A stretch of 64,000 nt of DNA from Chitinophaga fulva (GCF_012927205.1 NZ_JABBGC010000002.1:1178001-1242000), one strand, 5' to 3'; shown: positions 41,324 through 50,574, counted from the first letter of the stretch. The notes: a model not told the origin generated them from the sequence alone. Program-made: numbers and translations.

Positions 41324-43222
41324 ATGCATATCCGCCGACAAGCGATTTTACTTTTTATATGTCTGTGCGGCACCATTTACGGGTGCCGTCCCAAACCTGC
41401 TGCCCCCCTGCGCCCAGGCTCTCCTGACGCTGCCACCTCACCTGTGGTAAAAGAATTACAGCACCTGATTGATTCCGGCGCCAGCTGGGACGGTCCACAG
41501 GCCACCCACCGGCTCACACAGCTCAAAAGCAGCGCCTTACAGGCAGGCCCCGTCGCCAGCGGCTATTACTACTATCTCGAAGGCATACACTACTGGTATG
41601 CCGACAGCAACCAGGCCGCTATCAATAGTTTCACGCGCATGCTGCCCATCAAGCCGCTGGACACCAGTCAGCTGACAGAGCTGATCATCCTGCAACAACT
41701 GGGACTGCTACAGGTACGGCTGGCCAGCAAAATCGATGACAGCACCTTTACCCGGCTGTTCCACCTCCTTTCCCTGACAGAAAAATATCAGTACACCGGC
41801 AGCTGGCGCGTATATGACCTCGCAGCAGAGATATACTTCCGCTTCGGGGATTATGACAAAGCAGAAACCTACGCTGCGATGGCGCGGGACAGTTACCCGA
41901 TTGCCGATGACTACTTCCGGCTCTCTCTTTTTATGGAAGAACGGTCACGCATCTACGAACGCCGCCATCAATACCGGCAGGCGCTCCAATACCAGGACAG
42001 CGCCCTGCAATATGCCCTTCAGCAGCCCGACACCATCCGTCTCGCCACCGTGTATAGCGCGCTGGGCGTCCTATATGAGAAAACAGGCGACAAACCGCGG
42101 GGGCATGCCCTGATGGAAAAAGCGTTTAACATCAAAGAGAAAATCAATAAAGTCAGTTTCCAGGAGTATATCAATTATGGCCAGCTGTATCAGGAAAAAA
42201 AGAACTACCCGCTGGCCCTGCAGTACCTGGGCAAAGCATTGGAGAAAGCCCGGCAGGCTAATAACAGCGGTAACCTGAGCACCGCCTTCGATGCCATCCA
42301 TCAGATTTATTATGACAACGGTGATTACAAAAACGCTATCCGGTATCTTGATTCCGCGGCCGACATGGCCCTCGCAGAGCAGGAAGACAGGCAGCTCAGA
42401 AAAATAGTGGAGATACAGGCGCTGAACGAACTGAAAGTACAACAGCATAAGACGCTGGACCTGAGCCGGCAGTATAACAGCCAGGCCATTATTGTGCGCC
42501 AGCAGCAGGTCATACTGCTGATCATCATCATCCTGCTGGTACTCGGCCTGCTGATCACCTTCCTGCTGATACGGCAGCGCAAACTGGTGACCCAGAAAAT
42601 GAGCATAGAGCTGGAACAGCGACTGCTGCGCAGTCAGATGGAACCGCATTTTATCTTCAATACCCTGTCTGTATTACAAAGCTTCATCCGCCGGGATGAA
42701 AAAGAAAAGTCTGTTAAATACCTCAATAAATTCGCCCGGCTACTGCGGCTTAATCTTGAGAACTCGCGCCACAACCTGGTGCGGCTGCAGCAGGAAACCG
42801 AAGCGCTGGAAAACTATCTCAGTCTGCAGGCCGTTCGTTTCGATAACCTCTTCAGCTATACGATTATTGACATTCCGCCTGACGAAAGCAGCGGTATCTG
42901 TATCCCTCCCATGCTGCTGCAACCGTTTGTGGAGAATGCCATTCAGCATGGCATGCGTAACATTGCCCATCGCGGGCATATTGCCATTACCCTGCAATTG
43001 CAGGGAGACCTGCTGCATTGCGTTATTGAAGACAATGGCCAGGGGTTGCAGCCAGCCAAAAACAAGGAAAAAAACTCCCTGTCGAGCATTATTACACAGG
43101 AACGCCTGAAAATACTGAGCATACAAACCGGCAAGCTGGCCTCCCTCACCATTACAGACAAAGCCGCCGAAGGACGTACAGGCGTTCGCGTTACCCTTAT
43201 TATTCCCACACAACGGTGTTAA
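41324..43222 (+). CDS. LytS-type sensor histidine kinase with TPR domain
   Basis: 632 residues from the ATG at 41324 (a TTG at 41318 is also in frame). The N-terminus reads as a lipoprotein or signal peptide (ILLFICLCGTIYGC). Extracytoplasmic TPR repeats about 40-370 (YDKAETYAAMARDSYP, YPLALQYLGKALEKA, YKNAIRYLDSAAD), one transmembrane helix about 390-412, then the His_kinase domain with QMEPHFIFNTLSVLQSF (phospho-acceptor His442) and HATPase (LLQPFVENAIQHGM, EDNGQGL). It should phosphorylate the preceding LytTR regulator. Confidence 0.94.
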   Translation: MHIRRQAILLFICLCGTIYGCRPKPAAPLRPGSPDAATSPVVKELQHLIDSGASWDGPQATHRLTQLKSSALQAGPVASGYYYYLEGIHYWYADSNQAAINSFTRMLPIKPLDTSQLTELIILQQLGLLQVRLASKIDDSTFTRLFHLLSLTEKYQYTGSWRVYDLAAEIYFRFGDYDKAETYAAMARDSYPIADDYFRLSLFMEERSRIYERRHQYRQALQYQDSALQYALQQPDTIRLATVYSALGVLYEKTGDKPRGHALMEKAFNIKEKINKVSFQEYINYGQLYQEKKNYPLALQYLGKALEKARQANNSGNLSTAFDAIHQIYYDNGDYKNAIRYLDSAADMALAEQEDRQLRKIVEIQALNELKVQQHKTLDLSRQYNSQAIIVRQQQVILLIIIILLVLGLLITFLLIRQRKLVTQKMSIELEQRLLRSQMEPHFIFNTLSVLQSFIRRDEKEKSVKYLNKFARLLRLNLENSRHNLVRLQQETEALENYLSLQAVRFDNLFSYTIIDIPPDESSGICIPPMLLQPFVENAIQHGMRNIAHRGHIAITLQLQGDLLHCVIEDNGQGLQPAKNKEKNSLSSIITQERLKILSIQTGKLASLTITDKAAEGRTGVRVTLIIPTQRC

Positions 43223-43504
43223 AACACCGATGGCAAAAATACTGACAGCCATGGCAATTCCGCCATCATACCGTTAAAATGAGATTATTTTTTTAGTTGA
43301 AATGAACCAAATGCCGGGTTCACCAATTATTATTAATACCTGTTGACAGACGCAGGCAGCGGATAGAACGGCACATGCCCCAAAACATTGTTTATCACAG
43401 AAAAGTGTAGTATCCTTACAACAGGTTACAGTGAACCGGGATTACAATCCGGACTGATGATTTTTGTATGCTGATAATATCAAATCCGAAACAAACAATT
43501 ACAC

Positions 43505-44293
43505 ATGGGCAACAGGACCTATTTAACCATCAGGACCGCTCCTGATCAACAGGAAGTATTGTTTGAAGGCAATAACAGCCTGGCTTACTTCTGGTTACTG
43601 TTACTGAAAAGGAAAGACATAGAGCAGGTACAGCCGGCTTTTCAGACCTTGTATGCCGGCGGGGATGACGAAGCCGATGACAAAGAGCCGGAGGACAGCT
43701 ATGTAGACACTGACATCCGGATACCGCTGGACGAAGCCCTTGCTAATGCCGCCGCCCACCGGTCCTACGTAGAGCGGGTTTACCCTTCACTACTGCCGCT
43801 TTATGATGACTGGCGGGCTTATCTCGCCACCGTTCCTGCCCATGATAAAATGTTGTACATCGACCTGGAAGAATTCAGTGGTTTTTATGTTAATGTGAAC
43901 CAATTCATTGACGAGCTGCTGGACTTCTACACGCATGTATCCGGTAACAAAGCATACTTCAAGCCTGCCATCCCGGATACCACCGGCTGGGAAGCCATTG
44001 GCCGGAAGCAGTTCTACGACTACTCCGGTCATTACCGCAATACGCCGGAGATGGTGGATTATCAGCAGAAGACCCGCCCAACCCAACCGCTGTCCGCCAG
44101 CTATAAGATATTGATCGGCTGCTGGTTGGTTTTCAGTTTGGTGCTGCTTGGCGCCGGGTTCTATAGCCTGGGCTTCTTTCATTCCATATGGCTACAGGCA
44201 TTAATGGCGCTGGTCATATTCCTCCCCATCCTGCTTATTGCGATCGGCGGATTGGCCTGGCTCGTGAATAAGGGGACACAAAAGACGAAGTAA
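43505..44293 (+). CDS. Hypothetical protein with C-terminal membrane helices
   Basis: 262 residues. A soluble part of about 195 residues opens with MGNRTYLTIRT, continues with an acidic patch (DDEADDKEPEDSYVDTD) and a long helical region, then two membrane helices (LIGCWLVFSLVLLGAGFYSLGF and LQALMALVIFLPILLIAIGGLAW). Proteins starting MGNRxYL recur in bacteria, but I cannot assign a function. It lies 27 bases upstream of the phzF-like gene. The 282-base gap before it holds an imperfect CCGG-ATT/AAT-CCGG repeat near 43436 and no gene. Confidence 0.7.
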   Translation: MGNRTYLTIRTAPDQQEVLFEGNNSLAYFWLLLLKRKDIEQVQPAFQTLYAGGDDEADDKEPEDSYVDTDIRIPLDEALANAAAHRSYVERVYPSLLPLYDDWRAYLATVPAHDKMLYIDLEEFSGFYVNVNQFIDELLDFYTHVSGNKAYFKPAIPDTTGWEAIGRKQFYDYSGHYRNTPEMVDYQQKTRPTQPLSASYKILIGCWLVFSLVLLGAGFYSLGFFHSIWLQALMALVIFLPILLIAIGGLAWLVNKGTQKTK

Positions 44294-44320
44294 CAGACAA
44301 TATATAAGATAGAAGAAACC

Positions 44321-45124
44321 ATGCAATTGCCGCTTTATCAGATAGATGCCTTCACCGACCGGCTTTTCGGCGGAAACCCAGCCTGTGTCATGCCATTACA
44401 GGAATGGCTGCCAGACCAATTATTATTACAAATAGCCCGCGAGAATGCCGTAGCAGAAACGGCTTTTTTCCTGCCGCAGGGTGATGGCTTTGCCCTTCGA
44501 TGGTTTACTCCGGAGATAGAAATGGACCTTTGTGGCCATGCCACGCTGGCTACCGCCCATGCCATCCGTACCCTGCATGCTTATGCAGGTGATACGCTGC
44601 ATTTCCACTCCCGCAGCGGATTACTGAAAGTGGCCTTTGAAGGAGAACGTTATGCGCTGACTTTCCCTGCGCGCAAGCCCGTGCCCGCAGCGTTGCCGCT
44701 GGAAATAGCGGAGTCCCTCGACCGTATGCCCGTGGCCGTACTAAAGGCACGGGACTATGTGCTGGTGTATGAAACGGAAACGGATATACGGCATATTCAG
44801 GTCAACCGCCAGCTGCTGGACCGTATCAACCTGGACCCTGGCGGCGTAGTGATTACCGCTCCGGGGCAGGACTGCGATTTTGTGTCCCGTTTCTTTACGC
44901 CACAGGCATCTATTTTTGAAGACCCTGTGACCGGTTCCGCCCACTGCTCCCTTATTCCCTACTGGAGCGAGCGTCTTCATAAAAGGGAAATGCTGGCGAG
45001 GCAATTGTCGGACCGCGGCGGCACCCTGTACTGCACCGATGAGGGCGATACTGTAAAGATGGCCGGTTATGCCCGTACCTACTTCACCGGATGTTGTGAA
45101 GTGCCCGCTACTATTAGCTTGTAA
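44321..45124 (+). CDS. PhzF-family isomerase-like protein
   Basis: 267 residues. PhzF/YddE fold of two hot-dog-like halves related to diaminopimelate epimerase. It begins LPLYQIDAFTDRLFGGNPACV; the catalytic Glu46 lies in NAVAETAFFL; then RWFTPEIEMDLCGHATLATAHA, and FEDPVTGSAHCSLIPYW in the second half. The family isomerises small metabolites; most members outside phenazine clusters have no known substrate, and no phenazine genes are near. Encoded just after the MGNR membrane protein. Confidence 0.95.
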   Translation: MQLPLYQIDAFTDRLFGGNPACVMPLQEWLPDQLLLQIARENAVAETAFFLPQGDGFALRWFTPEIEMDLCGHATLATAHAIRTLHAYAGDTLHFHSRSGLLKVAFEGERYALTFPARKPVPAALPLEIAESLDRMPVAVLKARDYVLVYETETDIRHIQVNRQLLDRINLDPGGVVITAPGQDCDFVSRFFTPQASIFEDPVTGSAHCSLIPYWSERLHKREMLARQLSDRGGTLYCTDEGDTVKMAGYARTYFTGCCEVPATISL

Positions 45125-45166
45125 GAGATTACCCACCTTACCATTTTATCTGGTAGAAAAATTTGT

Positions 45167-45210
45167 TTTGTTATAATAAGCACACTTATTATATTTGCAC
45201 TTATAATAAC
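45167..45210 (+). promoter_or_regulatory. Promoter with MarR-type operator in the spacer
   Basis: -33 TTTG (45167-45170), 19-base spacer, -7 TATATTTG (45190-45197): a perfect Bacteroidota promoter. The palindrome TATAATAAG / CTTATTATA around CACA (45172-45193) fills the spacer and reaches into the -7 box. TTATAATAA, its left half, recurs at 45201-45209, 30 bases on. Repression by the MarR protein of this operon is strongly suggested. Confidence 0.82.
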
Positions 45211-45217
45211 AATCCAT

Positions 45218-45637
45218 ATGATACAGCACTCCTATTCACTGACTACCACCGCCGTTACACAGGCACAGATCTGGAAACTCATCTCCGACATTGATAACTG
45301 GAAAAGCTGGGATACCGGCGTCACCTCCTCACAGTTGCATGGTCGTTTTGAGACCGGCCAGCACTTTACGTTACAGCCGCAGGGCGGCCCCAAAGTCCGT
45401 ATCCAGCTGGAAGAAGTGCGGGCCAATGAATACTTCCGGGACCTTACCCGTTTTCCGCTGGCCAAAATGTATGGTGAACATTGGTATGAAGTAACGCCTG
45501 AAGGGTTAAAGCTGACTGTTACCATGACGATGAAAGGTTTGTTGGCTCCACTATGGAATAAGATAGTCATGAAAAATATTGTAGCCGGCATGGAAGAAGA
45601 TGTACAACGGCAGATTGAAGCAGCCGGAAAGCTTTGA
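45218..45637 (+). CDS. SRPBCC-family (polyketide-cyclase-like) protein
   Basis: 139 residues forming one START/Bet v1-like domain: HSYSLTTTAVTQAQIWKLISDIDNWKSWDTGV at the start, FTLQPQGGPKVRIQL in the sheet, and the long C-terminal helix NIVAGMEEDVQRQIEAAG. Such proteins bind hydrophobic ligands in a deep cavity. It begins 20 bases after a MarR-controlled -7 box and precedes the MarR gene by 61 bases, so ligand binding may be tied to what the MarR senses. No signal peptide. Confidence 0.92.
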   Translation: MIQHSYSLTTTAVTQAQIWKLISDIDNWKSWDTGVTSSQLHGRFETGQHFTLQPQGGPKVRIQLEEVRANEYFRDLTRFPLAKMYGEHWYEVTPEGLKLTVTMTMKGLLAPLWNKIVMKNIVAGMEEDVQRQIEAAGKL

Positions 45638-45698
45638 TAGCTTTGTTTTGAATTGGTGGTTAAAAATCTTTTCTTTGAACAGCGAACTACCGGCAAGT

Positions 45699-46163
45699 AT
45701 GAAAACAAATGACAACGCCTTTGGCGTAGAGAAAGCAGAAGACAGCTCCGGATTCCTGTTATGGCAGGTAACCACATTATGGCAGCGGGAGATCAGGGCC
45801 ATCCTGGCCCCGCTGGACCTCACCCACGCACAATTTGTGTTGCTGGCCAATCTTCTTTGGCTATCGCAGCACCAGGAAAGCGTAACGCAGATAGACATCT
45901 CCCAGCATAGCAAGGTAGATCCGATGACCACTTCCACGGTGTTGCGGACATTGCAGACCAAAGGGTTGATTGTGCGCCGGGAACATGCCACCGACACGCG
46001 GGCCAAAGCCGTAGCGCTGACAGAAGCCGGTCAACAGCTCACGAAGCAGGCCGTTGCCGTTGTGGAGCAGTTTGATCTGGCATTTTTCAGCAAGCTTGGT
46101 AATGGCATCAAAGCGTTTAACCGGCAATTGCATCAGCTGATCATGCCAGATACCACCACCTGA
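45699..46163 (+). CDS. MarR-family transcriptional regulator
   Basis: 154 residues from the ATG at 45699; a longer frame from 45600 overlaps the SRPBCC gene and has no MarR character. Winged helix: THAQFVLLANLLWLS, VTQIDISQHSKVDPMTTSTVLRTLQTKGLI, wing RREHATDTRAKAVALTEAG. It should bind the inverted repeat at 45172-45193 and so control itself and the SRPBCC gene. Followed by a perfect terminator. Confidence 0.93.
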   Translation: MKTNDNAFGVEKAEDSSGFLLWQVTTLWQREIRAILAPLDLTHAQFVLLANLLWLSQHQESVTQIDISQHSKVDPMTTSTVLRTLQTKGLIVRREHATDTRAKAVALTEAGQQLTKQAVAVVEQFDLAFFSKLGNGIKAFNRQLHQLIMPDTTT

Positions 46164-46212
46164 ATTTGTCGCATCCTTCCTTTTAGCGTGTGTAAAATTT
46201 CACCTCATTAAC

Positions 46213-46242
46213 AAAAAGGCAACCGTCATGGTTGCCTTTTTT
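46213..46242 (+). terminator. Terminator of the SRPBCC/marR operon
   Basis: AAAAAGGCAACC (46213-46224) and GGTTGCCTTTTT (46230-46241) form a perfect 12-bp stem with a 5-base loop and a T run, 50 bases after the MarR stop. Confidence 0.93.
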
Positions 46243-46521
46243 ATCTCCCTATATTAAAAATAAAAATTTGGTTTTCAGTTTATTACAATAACATATTGTA
46301 TTTTTACCTCAGATTATCCGAGGTCAGCGGCTAACTTTACAAAAGGCTTTTTGTTAATCTTTAAATATGTGGAAATATTTATCATTTATGTAACAGGTTT
46401 TTGTTAAATTTAGCTAAATACAGGATGGAAGTTAATCATCGGCTCCAGTCCAATGCCGCCCAGGGTAACCATTAATGACATTTTCTCTAGTGTAACCTCA
46501 CCAGAAAAATTTACAATCCAG
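46243..46521. promoter_or_regulatory. AT-rich leader region of the hybrid kinase
   Basis: No gene. Two palindromes: TACAATA-ACA-TATTGTA (46284-46300) and the perfect 12-mer ATTTAGCTAAAT (46408-46419). Both could bind a regulator. No full TAnnTTTG box found. The region beyond 46453 is open in the kinase frame and may be coding if the earlier ATG is used. Confidence 0.4.
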
Positions 46522-48339
46522 ATGAAAGCTATTGCTGTCTTTATCAGGTCGCTCACTCATTTAGGTAGGAGTAACTTCTATGAAAAAGAACTCAATTACC
46601 GGATCACTAAGATCAATATTGTCACCTTGGTGCTGATCGTTCTAGGTTCAATCTTCGGTTTTACATATTGGCTTTACTCCGGGTACCTGAGTATTCTGAT
46701 TGCGACGTTGTTGGGCAATGTCCTGTTCGGGGCGGTGATGTATATGAATAAAAAGCGAAAACATGTAGCCGCCGGCGTTACCCTTCAGATAACGATCAAT
46801 TTATCGACGCTCTATTTCGGCTGTATCCTGTCTGTGGCAGTAGATCCGATATGGCTGACGCTTTTTCTGTTGATTTCCTGTCTTTCATTTATTAAGGTAG
46901 GGGCTGCACAGACCTACTGTCTGGCTATTTCGGCAGCAACACTGCTTTTCCTGGAACTGAACCGCATCTTTCATATTTTGCCGCCGATGGACTTCAGCCC
47001 GGGAATGCTTAGCCTGGTCTACTATTGCACGGCTTTTACCGTACTAACGCTGACGTCTATATCATTAGTAAATCTGGTGCATTATAATGACAAACTGTTT
47101 CATACCATCAGTGTGCGTAACGAGCAACTGAGTAAACTGAATCAGGATTTACACGACAGTAATACAAGATTGGAGCACCAGGTAAAGGAAAGAACGGCCG
47201 ATCTGGAAAAAGCGGTCACCGCTAAAAATATTTATGTACGGGAGCTGACCCACGAACTGAGAACGCCGCTGAATGCCATTTACAGCATCGCGCAACTGAA
47301 ACTGTTGTCCGGTAGAGACAAAGCCAAAAGTGAGCAAAAGGTGGACGAAGATCTCTTTGTGGCCTGCCGCAACCTGCAAACCCTCATCAACAATACGCAG
47401 GACAAATGCAAGCTGGACACCGGCAACTTTGATGAAGTTAAAAAAGAGCCCATCCTCCTCTATAGCTGGATCAGCAATGTGGTGAACATCTACCAGTATT
47501 TCGCCAATGAAAAACGGGTAAAGATAGAACTGGAAGTACAGGAAGCCTTTCCGACGGCCATTGTAGAGGACAGCATCAAACTGACTAAAATCGTTAATAA
47601 TATCCTGGTAAACGCTATCAAGTTCACCCGCAGCAATACATCTATCTTCCTGCGCCTTTACCGGGACGATACACATTGGTATATCGCCGTAAGAGACCAG
47701 GGAGCGGGTATTGCACCGGACCGTATCGCCACACTGTTTAAAGAATTTACCCGCACCACCATCAACTTTGCAGAAGGCAGCGGGCTGGGCCTCAATATCA
47801 CCCATCACCTCGTTCGTATACTCGGCGGTACCATACAGGTGCGCAGCGAAATGGACGACGGAACAGAATTCGTGGTAGCGTTGCCGTTAGTACCGTTCAC
47901 CGGTGAAATAAAATCGGCTACGGTAGAAATCAAGGAAAATAACCTCATCTCTTTTGAGGGTAAAAAAATACTCGTGGTAGAAGACGACGTCATGACCCAG
48001 CGTTATCTGTCGCTTCTGCTGAGCAAACGCGGCTTCTCTATTATGCATGCCGACAATGGCCAGGAAGCCCTGCTCAAAGCTCACAATCATCCGGACGCCA
48101 TTATTCTTGACATGAGCCTTCCGGGTAAATCAGGCAAAGATGTCCTGATGGAATTAAAAGCTAATCCTGCTTTAAGAAACATCCCTGTTATCGCTGCATC
48201 CGCTGATACCGATGAAACAAATATTGATGAAATCATGCTGGAGGGGGCCAGCGCTTATATGATCAAGCCGATCGACTTTCATATCCTTATAGACGTGCTG
48301 GTCAAAAATCTACTTACAGGAGCAATCGTTAAAAATTAG
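46522..48339 (+). CDS. Hybrid sensor histidine kinase/response regulator
   Basis: 605 residues from the ATG at 46522; an ATG at 46453 would add 23 residues without features. Six membrane helices (about 25-190), a coiled coil (SKLNQDLHDSNTRLEHQVKERT), HisKA with ELTHELRTPLNAIYS (phospho-acceptor His244), HATPase_c (KIVNNILVNAIKF, DQGAGIAP, GSGLGLNITHH), and a C-terminal receiver with EDDVMTQRY and Asp530 (IILDMSLPGKSG). No output domain, so phosphate must pass on to another protein. Upstream of the terpene synthase gene but separated by a palindrome that may terminate it. Confidence 0.94.
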   Translation: MKAIAVFIRSLTHLGRSNFYEKELNYRITKINIVTLVLIVLGSIFGFTYWLYSGYLSILIATLLGNVLFGAVMYMNKKRKHVAAGVTLQITINLSTLYFGCILSVAVDPIWLTLFLLISCLSFIKVGAAQTYCLAISAATLLFLELNRIFHILPPMDFSPGMLSLVYYCTAFTVLTLTSISLVNLVHYNDKLFHTISVRNEQLSKLNQDLHDSNTRLEHQVKERTADLEKAVTAKNIYVRELTHELRTPLNAIYSIAQLKLLSGRDKAKSEQKVDEDLFVACRNLQTLINNTQDKCKLDTGNFDEVKKEPILLYSWISNVVNIYQYFANEKRVKIELEVQEAFPTAIVEDSIKLTKIVNNILVNAIKFTRSNTSIFLRLYRDDTHWYIAVRDQGAGIAPDRIATLFKEFTRTTINFAEGSGLGLNITHHLVRILGGTIQVRSEMDDGTEFVVALPLVPFTGEIKSATVEIKENNLISFEGKKILVVEDDVMTQRYLSLLLSKRGFSIMHADNGQEALLKAHNHPDAIILDMSLPGKSGKDVLMELKANPALRNIPVIAASADTDETNIDEIMLEGASAYMIKPIDFHILIDVLVKNLLTGAIVKN

Positions 48340-48384
48340 TATTTAAGCAGATATCAACCGTTTTTTCTTTCTTTTTTCGCACCT

Positions 48385-48410
48385 TACCAGTGCGACTGGT
48401 ACCCTTTTGT
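48385..48410 (+). terminator. Palindrome between hybrid kinase and terpene synthase
   Basis: TACCAGT-GCG-ACTGGTA (48385-48401) has perfect 7-bp arms and is followed by CCCTTTTGTTTAT. It may terminate the kinase transcript; its position 33 bases before the terpene-synthase ATG would also suit an operator. Confidence 0.5.
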
Positions 48411-48433
48411 TTATCACCGTTTGCACATTGTTT

Positions 48434-49408
48434 ATGAATCAAACCGAAACTGCTAAGATTGTCATTCCGAGGCTGTATTGCCCATTCCCTACCAGCGTTA
48501 GCCCATATGTGGAACTGGTAGCATCCAACACCTTTGAATTCCTGCACAAATACCAGCTGCTGGACAGTCCGGAAGAAGAACGCCACTTCGCCCGGTACAA
48601 AATGGCCTGGATGACCTGCCGCACCATGCCGCAGGCGGGATTCGAATTGTTGTGTTGTATCGATAACCTCTATAGCTGGCTCTTTGTACTGGACGAACAG
48701 CTGGACCATGTAACTCCGTCGACCGCCTACATCCGTGAAGAGAACTATCTGCAACAGCTGATAGATGGTTTCTCCTATGTGCTTAAACACAAAGTGTCTC
48801 CCGTCGACAACAAGTTCTTTCACGCACTGGCCGACATCTGTGTGCGGCTGGACGCCCTGAGCAGGCCCAGCTGGCAGTCACAGTTCCTGATCAGCGTACA
48901 GGCTACCTTCGAAGCCGCGATCTGGGAAGCCAAAAACAACAAAAACAGAGAGAAACATCCTACGGTAGCGCAATACATGCATATGCGCCTGTTCTTCTCC
49001 GCAGCCAATATCGGGACGGATATCAATGAACTGGCCACCGGTGTATGGTTACCCATGTATGTACTGCAACATCCGGACATGGTGCATCTTACCGCACTGT
49101 CCAGAAGAGTGGTATGCTGGGCCAACGACCTGTTCTCCCTCCGCAAGGAGCTGGAACATGGTGATGAGCATAACCTGGTGATGATGCTCAAATACCACCA
49201 CAACACTACCCTTGAAGAGGCAGTGTTGATGGCGGCATCTATTCATGATGATGAAATCAGAGAGTTTGTATCCTGCAGGGCGGCATTTCCTGACTTCGGG
49301 GAAGAACTGAACAAAAGGATACAGATCTATGTGGATGGACTGGAGACAATGGTTGCCGGCTTCTTCTATTGGAGCATCACTGATACCCCCAGATATAACC
49401 CTTACTGA
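48434..49408 (+). CDS. Class I terpene synthase
   Basis: 324 residues from the ATG at 48434 (an in-frame upstream codon is not a better start). Bacterial terpene cyclase fold, all alpha. The first metal motif is DEQLD (Asp87 to Asp91, a variant of DDxxD) in SWLFVLDEQLDH; the second is the NSE triad NDLFSLRKE (Asn231, Ser235, Glu239). A C-terminal RY pair (PRYNPY) is present. It cyclises a prenyl diphosphate, most likely farnesyl or geranyl diphosphate; the product cannot be predicted. The P450 gene opposite overlaps its 3' end by 7 bases. Confidence 0.94.
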   Translation: MNQTETAKIVIPRLYCPFPTSVSPYVELVASNTFEFLHKYQLLDSPEEERHFARYKMAWMTCRTMPQAGFELLCCIDNLYSWLFVLDEQLDHVTPSTAYIREENYLQQLIDGFSYVLKHKVSPVDNKFFHALADICVRLDALSRPSWQSQFLISVQATFEAAIWEAKNNKNREKHPTVAQYMHMRLFFSAANIGTDINELATGVWLPMYVLQHPDMVHLTALSRRVVCWANDLFSLRKELEHGDEHNLVMMLKYHHNTTLEEAVLMAASIHDDEIREFVSCRAAFPDFGEELNKRIQIYVDGLETMVAGFFYWSITDTPRYNPY

Positions 49409-50574
49409 TATACGCCCACGGCTGTAAACGTGACCGGTAATCCCGTAAAGCCTGTGATAATTGTACTCGGCGTCATTTCAATCCGGGCCCCCTCTTTAAT
49501 CCGGAGCTTCCTGATACGGGAGAACACCACCTTTAACGCTATTTCAGTTTCCATCTTTGCCAGTGGCACACCAAAACAATAGTGGATGCCATGTCCAAAA
49601 CTCAGGCTGTCTGCGTGGTTGGGACGGCGGAAATCAAACTTGTCAGGTTCAGGGAACACTTCCGGGTCATGATTGGCCGCAATCAGCCAGATATTCAGGT
49701 AGTCGCCTTTTTTGATTTGTTGCCCGCCCAGTTCCAGGTCGTGTTTGGCCACACGGGTCATGGATTTGGCAGAAGGCAATACCCGCAATACTTCATTGAT
49801 GATGTTATCGAAATCTTCCGGATGATCCAGGTAATGGTCCAACACTTCCGGATGATGAGAGAAAGTATAAGCGATGTTGCCCAGCAATGAAGACGTTGTT
49901 TCAAAACCTGCGAGGAACATACCTACTACGGTACCCAGCAGATCATCATTATTGAGCCGTTCCCCATTCACCTCCGATTGCAGCAGATGCGAAATCAAAT
50001 CATCTTTCGGTTCCACTCTGCGCATCTCGATCATCTTATCGAGATAGTCCGCGATTTGTTTTTGTGCTGCAAAAGACGCCTGCATTTCCTCCATCGTATT
50101 TACATTGGTCACAATGGTGGTTACCCAGCGATGCACCTGCGCATGATCTTCCGCCGGAATGCCGAGCAGTTGAGCAATAACACGGTTAGGCAATGCAATG
50201 GCGAAATCATGGATAAAGTCCATCTCCCCTTTTTCCAGCCAGGGCTCAATAATCTCTTCACATTGTTGCCTGATCCAGTCCGCATGTTTGGAAATCACGG
50301 ATGGTACAAACACCCTGGCTACGAGGGAACGCAGTTTCTTGTGGTCCGGAGGATCGCTCTGGTTCAGGTTTCTGCCCATAATATTCTGTCCCAGGTTAGG
50401 GATAAACAAGTTGGAGAAGGCGTTGTAATCGCCAAGGGCCTGTTTCGCCTCTTTGTGCGAAAAAATCTGCCATGCTCCTTTAACACCATAATAAAAAACA
50501 AATTCCGGATCATACACGACCGGGTTTTCAGCTCTCATTTTTGCAAACCAGGGAATTGAATTAGGAGAAATCAT
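49402..50574 (-). CDS. Cytochrome P450
   Basis: 390 residues from the ATG at 50574. Soluble bacterial type. I-helix oxygen-binding motif AGFETTSS, K-helix ExxR in NEVLRVLPSA, and the haem-binding loop FGHGIHYCFG with the Cys ligand. It needs a ferredoxin/reductase pair, not found here. It overlaps the terpene synthase by 7 bases tail to tail and very likely oxidises the terpene product, the usual pairing in small bacterial terpenoid clusters. The convergent layout means the two are not one operon. Confidence 0.96.
   Translation of the reverse strand: MISPNSIPWFAKMRAENPVVYDPEFVFYYGVKGAWQIFSHKEAKQALGDYNAFSNLFIPNLGQNIMGRNLNQSDPPDHKKLRSLVARVFVPSVISKHADWIRQQCEEIIEPWLEKGEMDFIHDFAIALPNRVIAQLLGIPAEDHAQVHRWVTTIVTNVNTMEEMQASFAAQKQIADYLDKMIEMRRVEPKDDLISHLLQSEVNGERLNNDDLLGTVVGMFLAGFETTSSLLGNIAYTFSHHPEVLDHYLDHPEDFDNIINEVLRVLPSAKSMTRVAKHDLELGGQQIKKGDYLNIWLIAANHDPEVFPEPDKFDFRRPNHADSLSFGHGIHYCFGVPLAKMETEIALKVVFSRIRKLRIKEGARIEMTPSTIITGFTGLPVTFTAVGVYQ

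Noticed and set aside
44321..45124. Phenazine biosynthesis locus
   Set aside because: Only a PhzF-like gene is present; PhzF relatives are common outside phenazine clusters, and no other phz gene is near.
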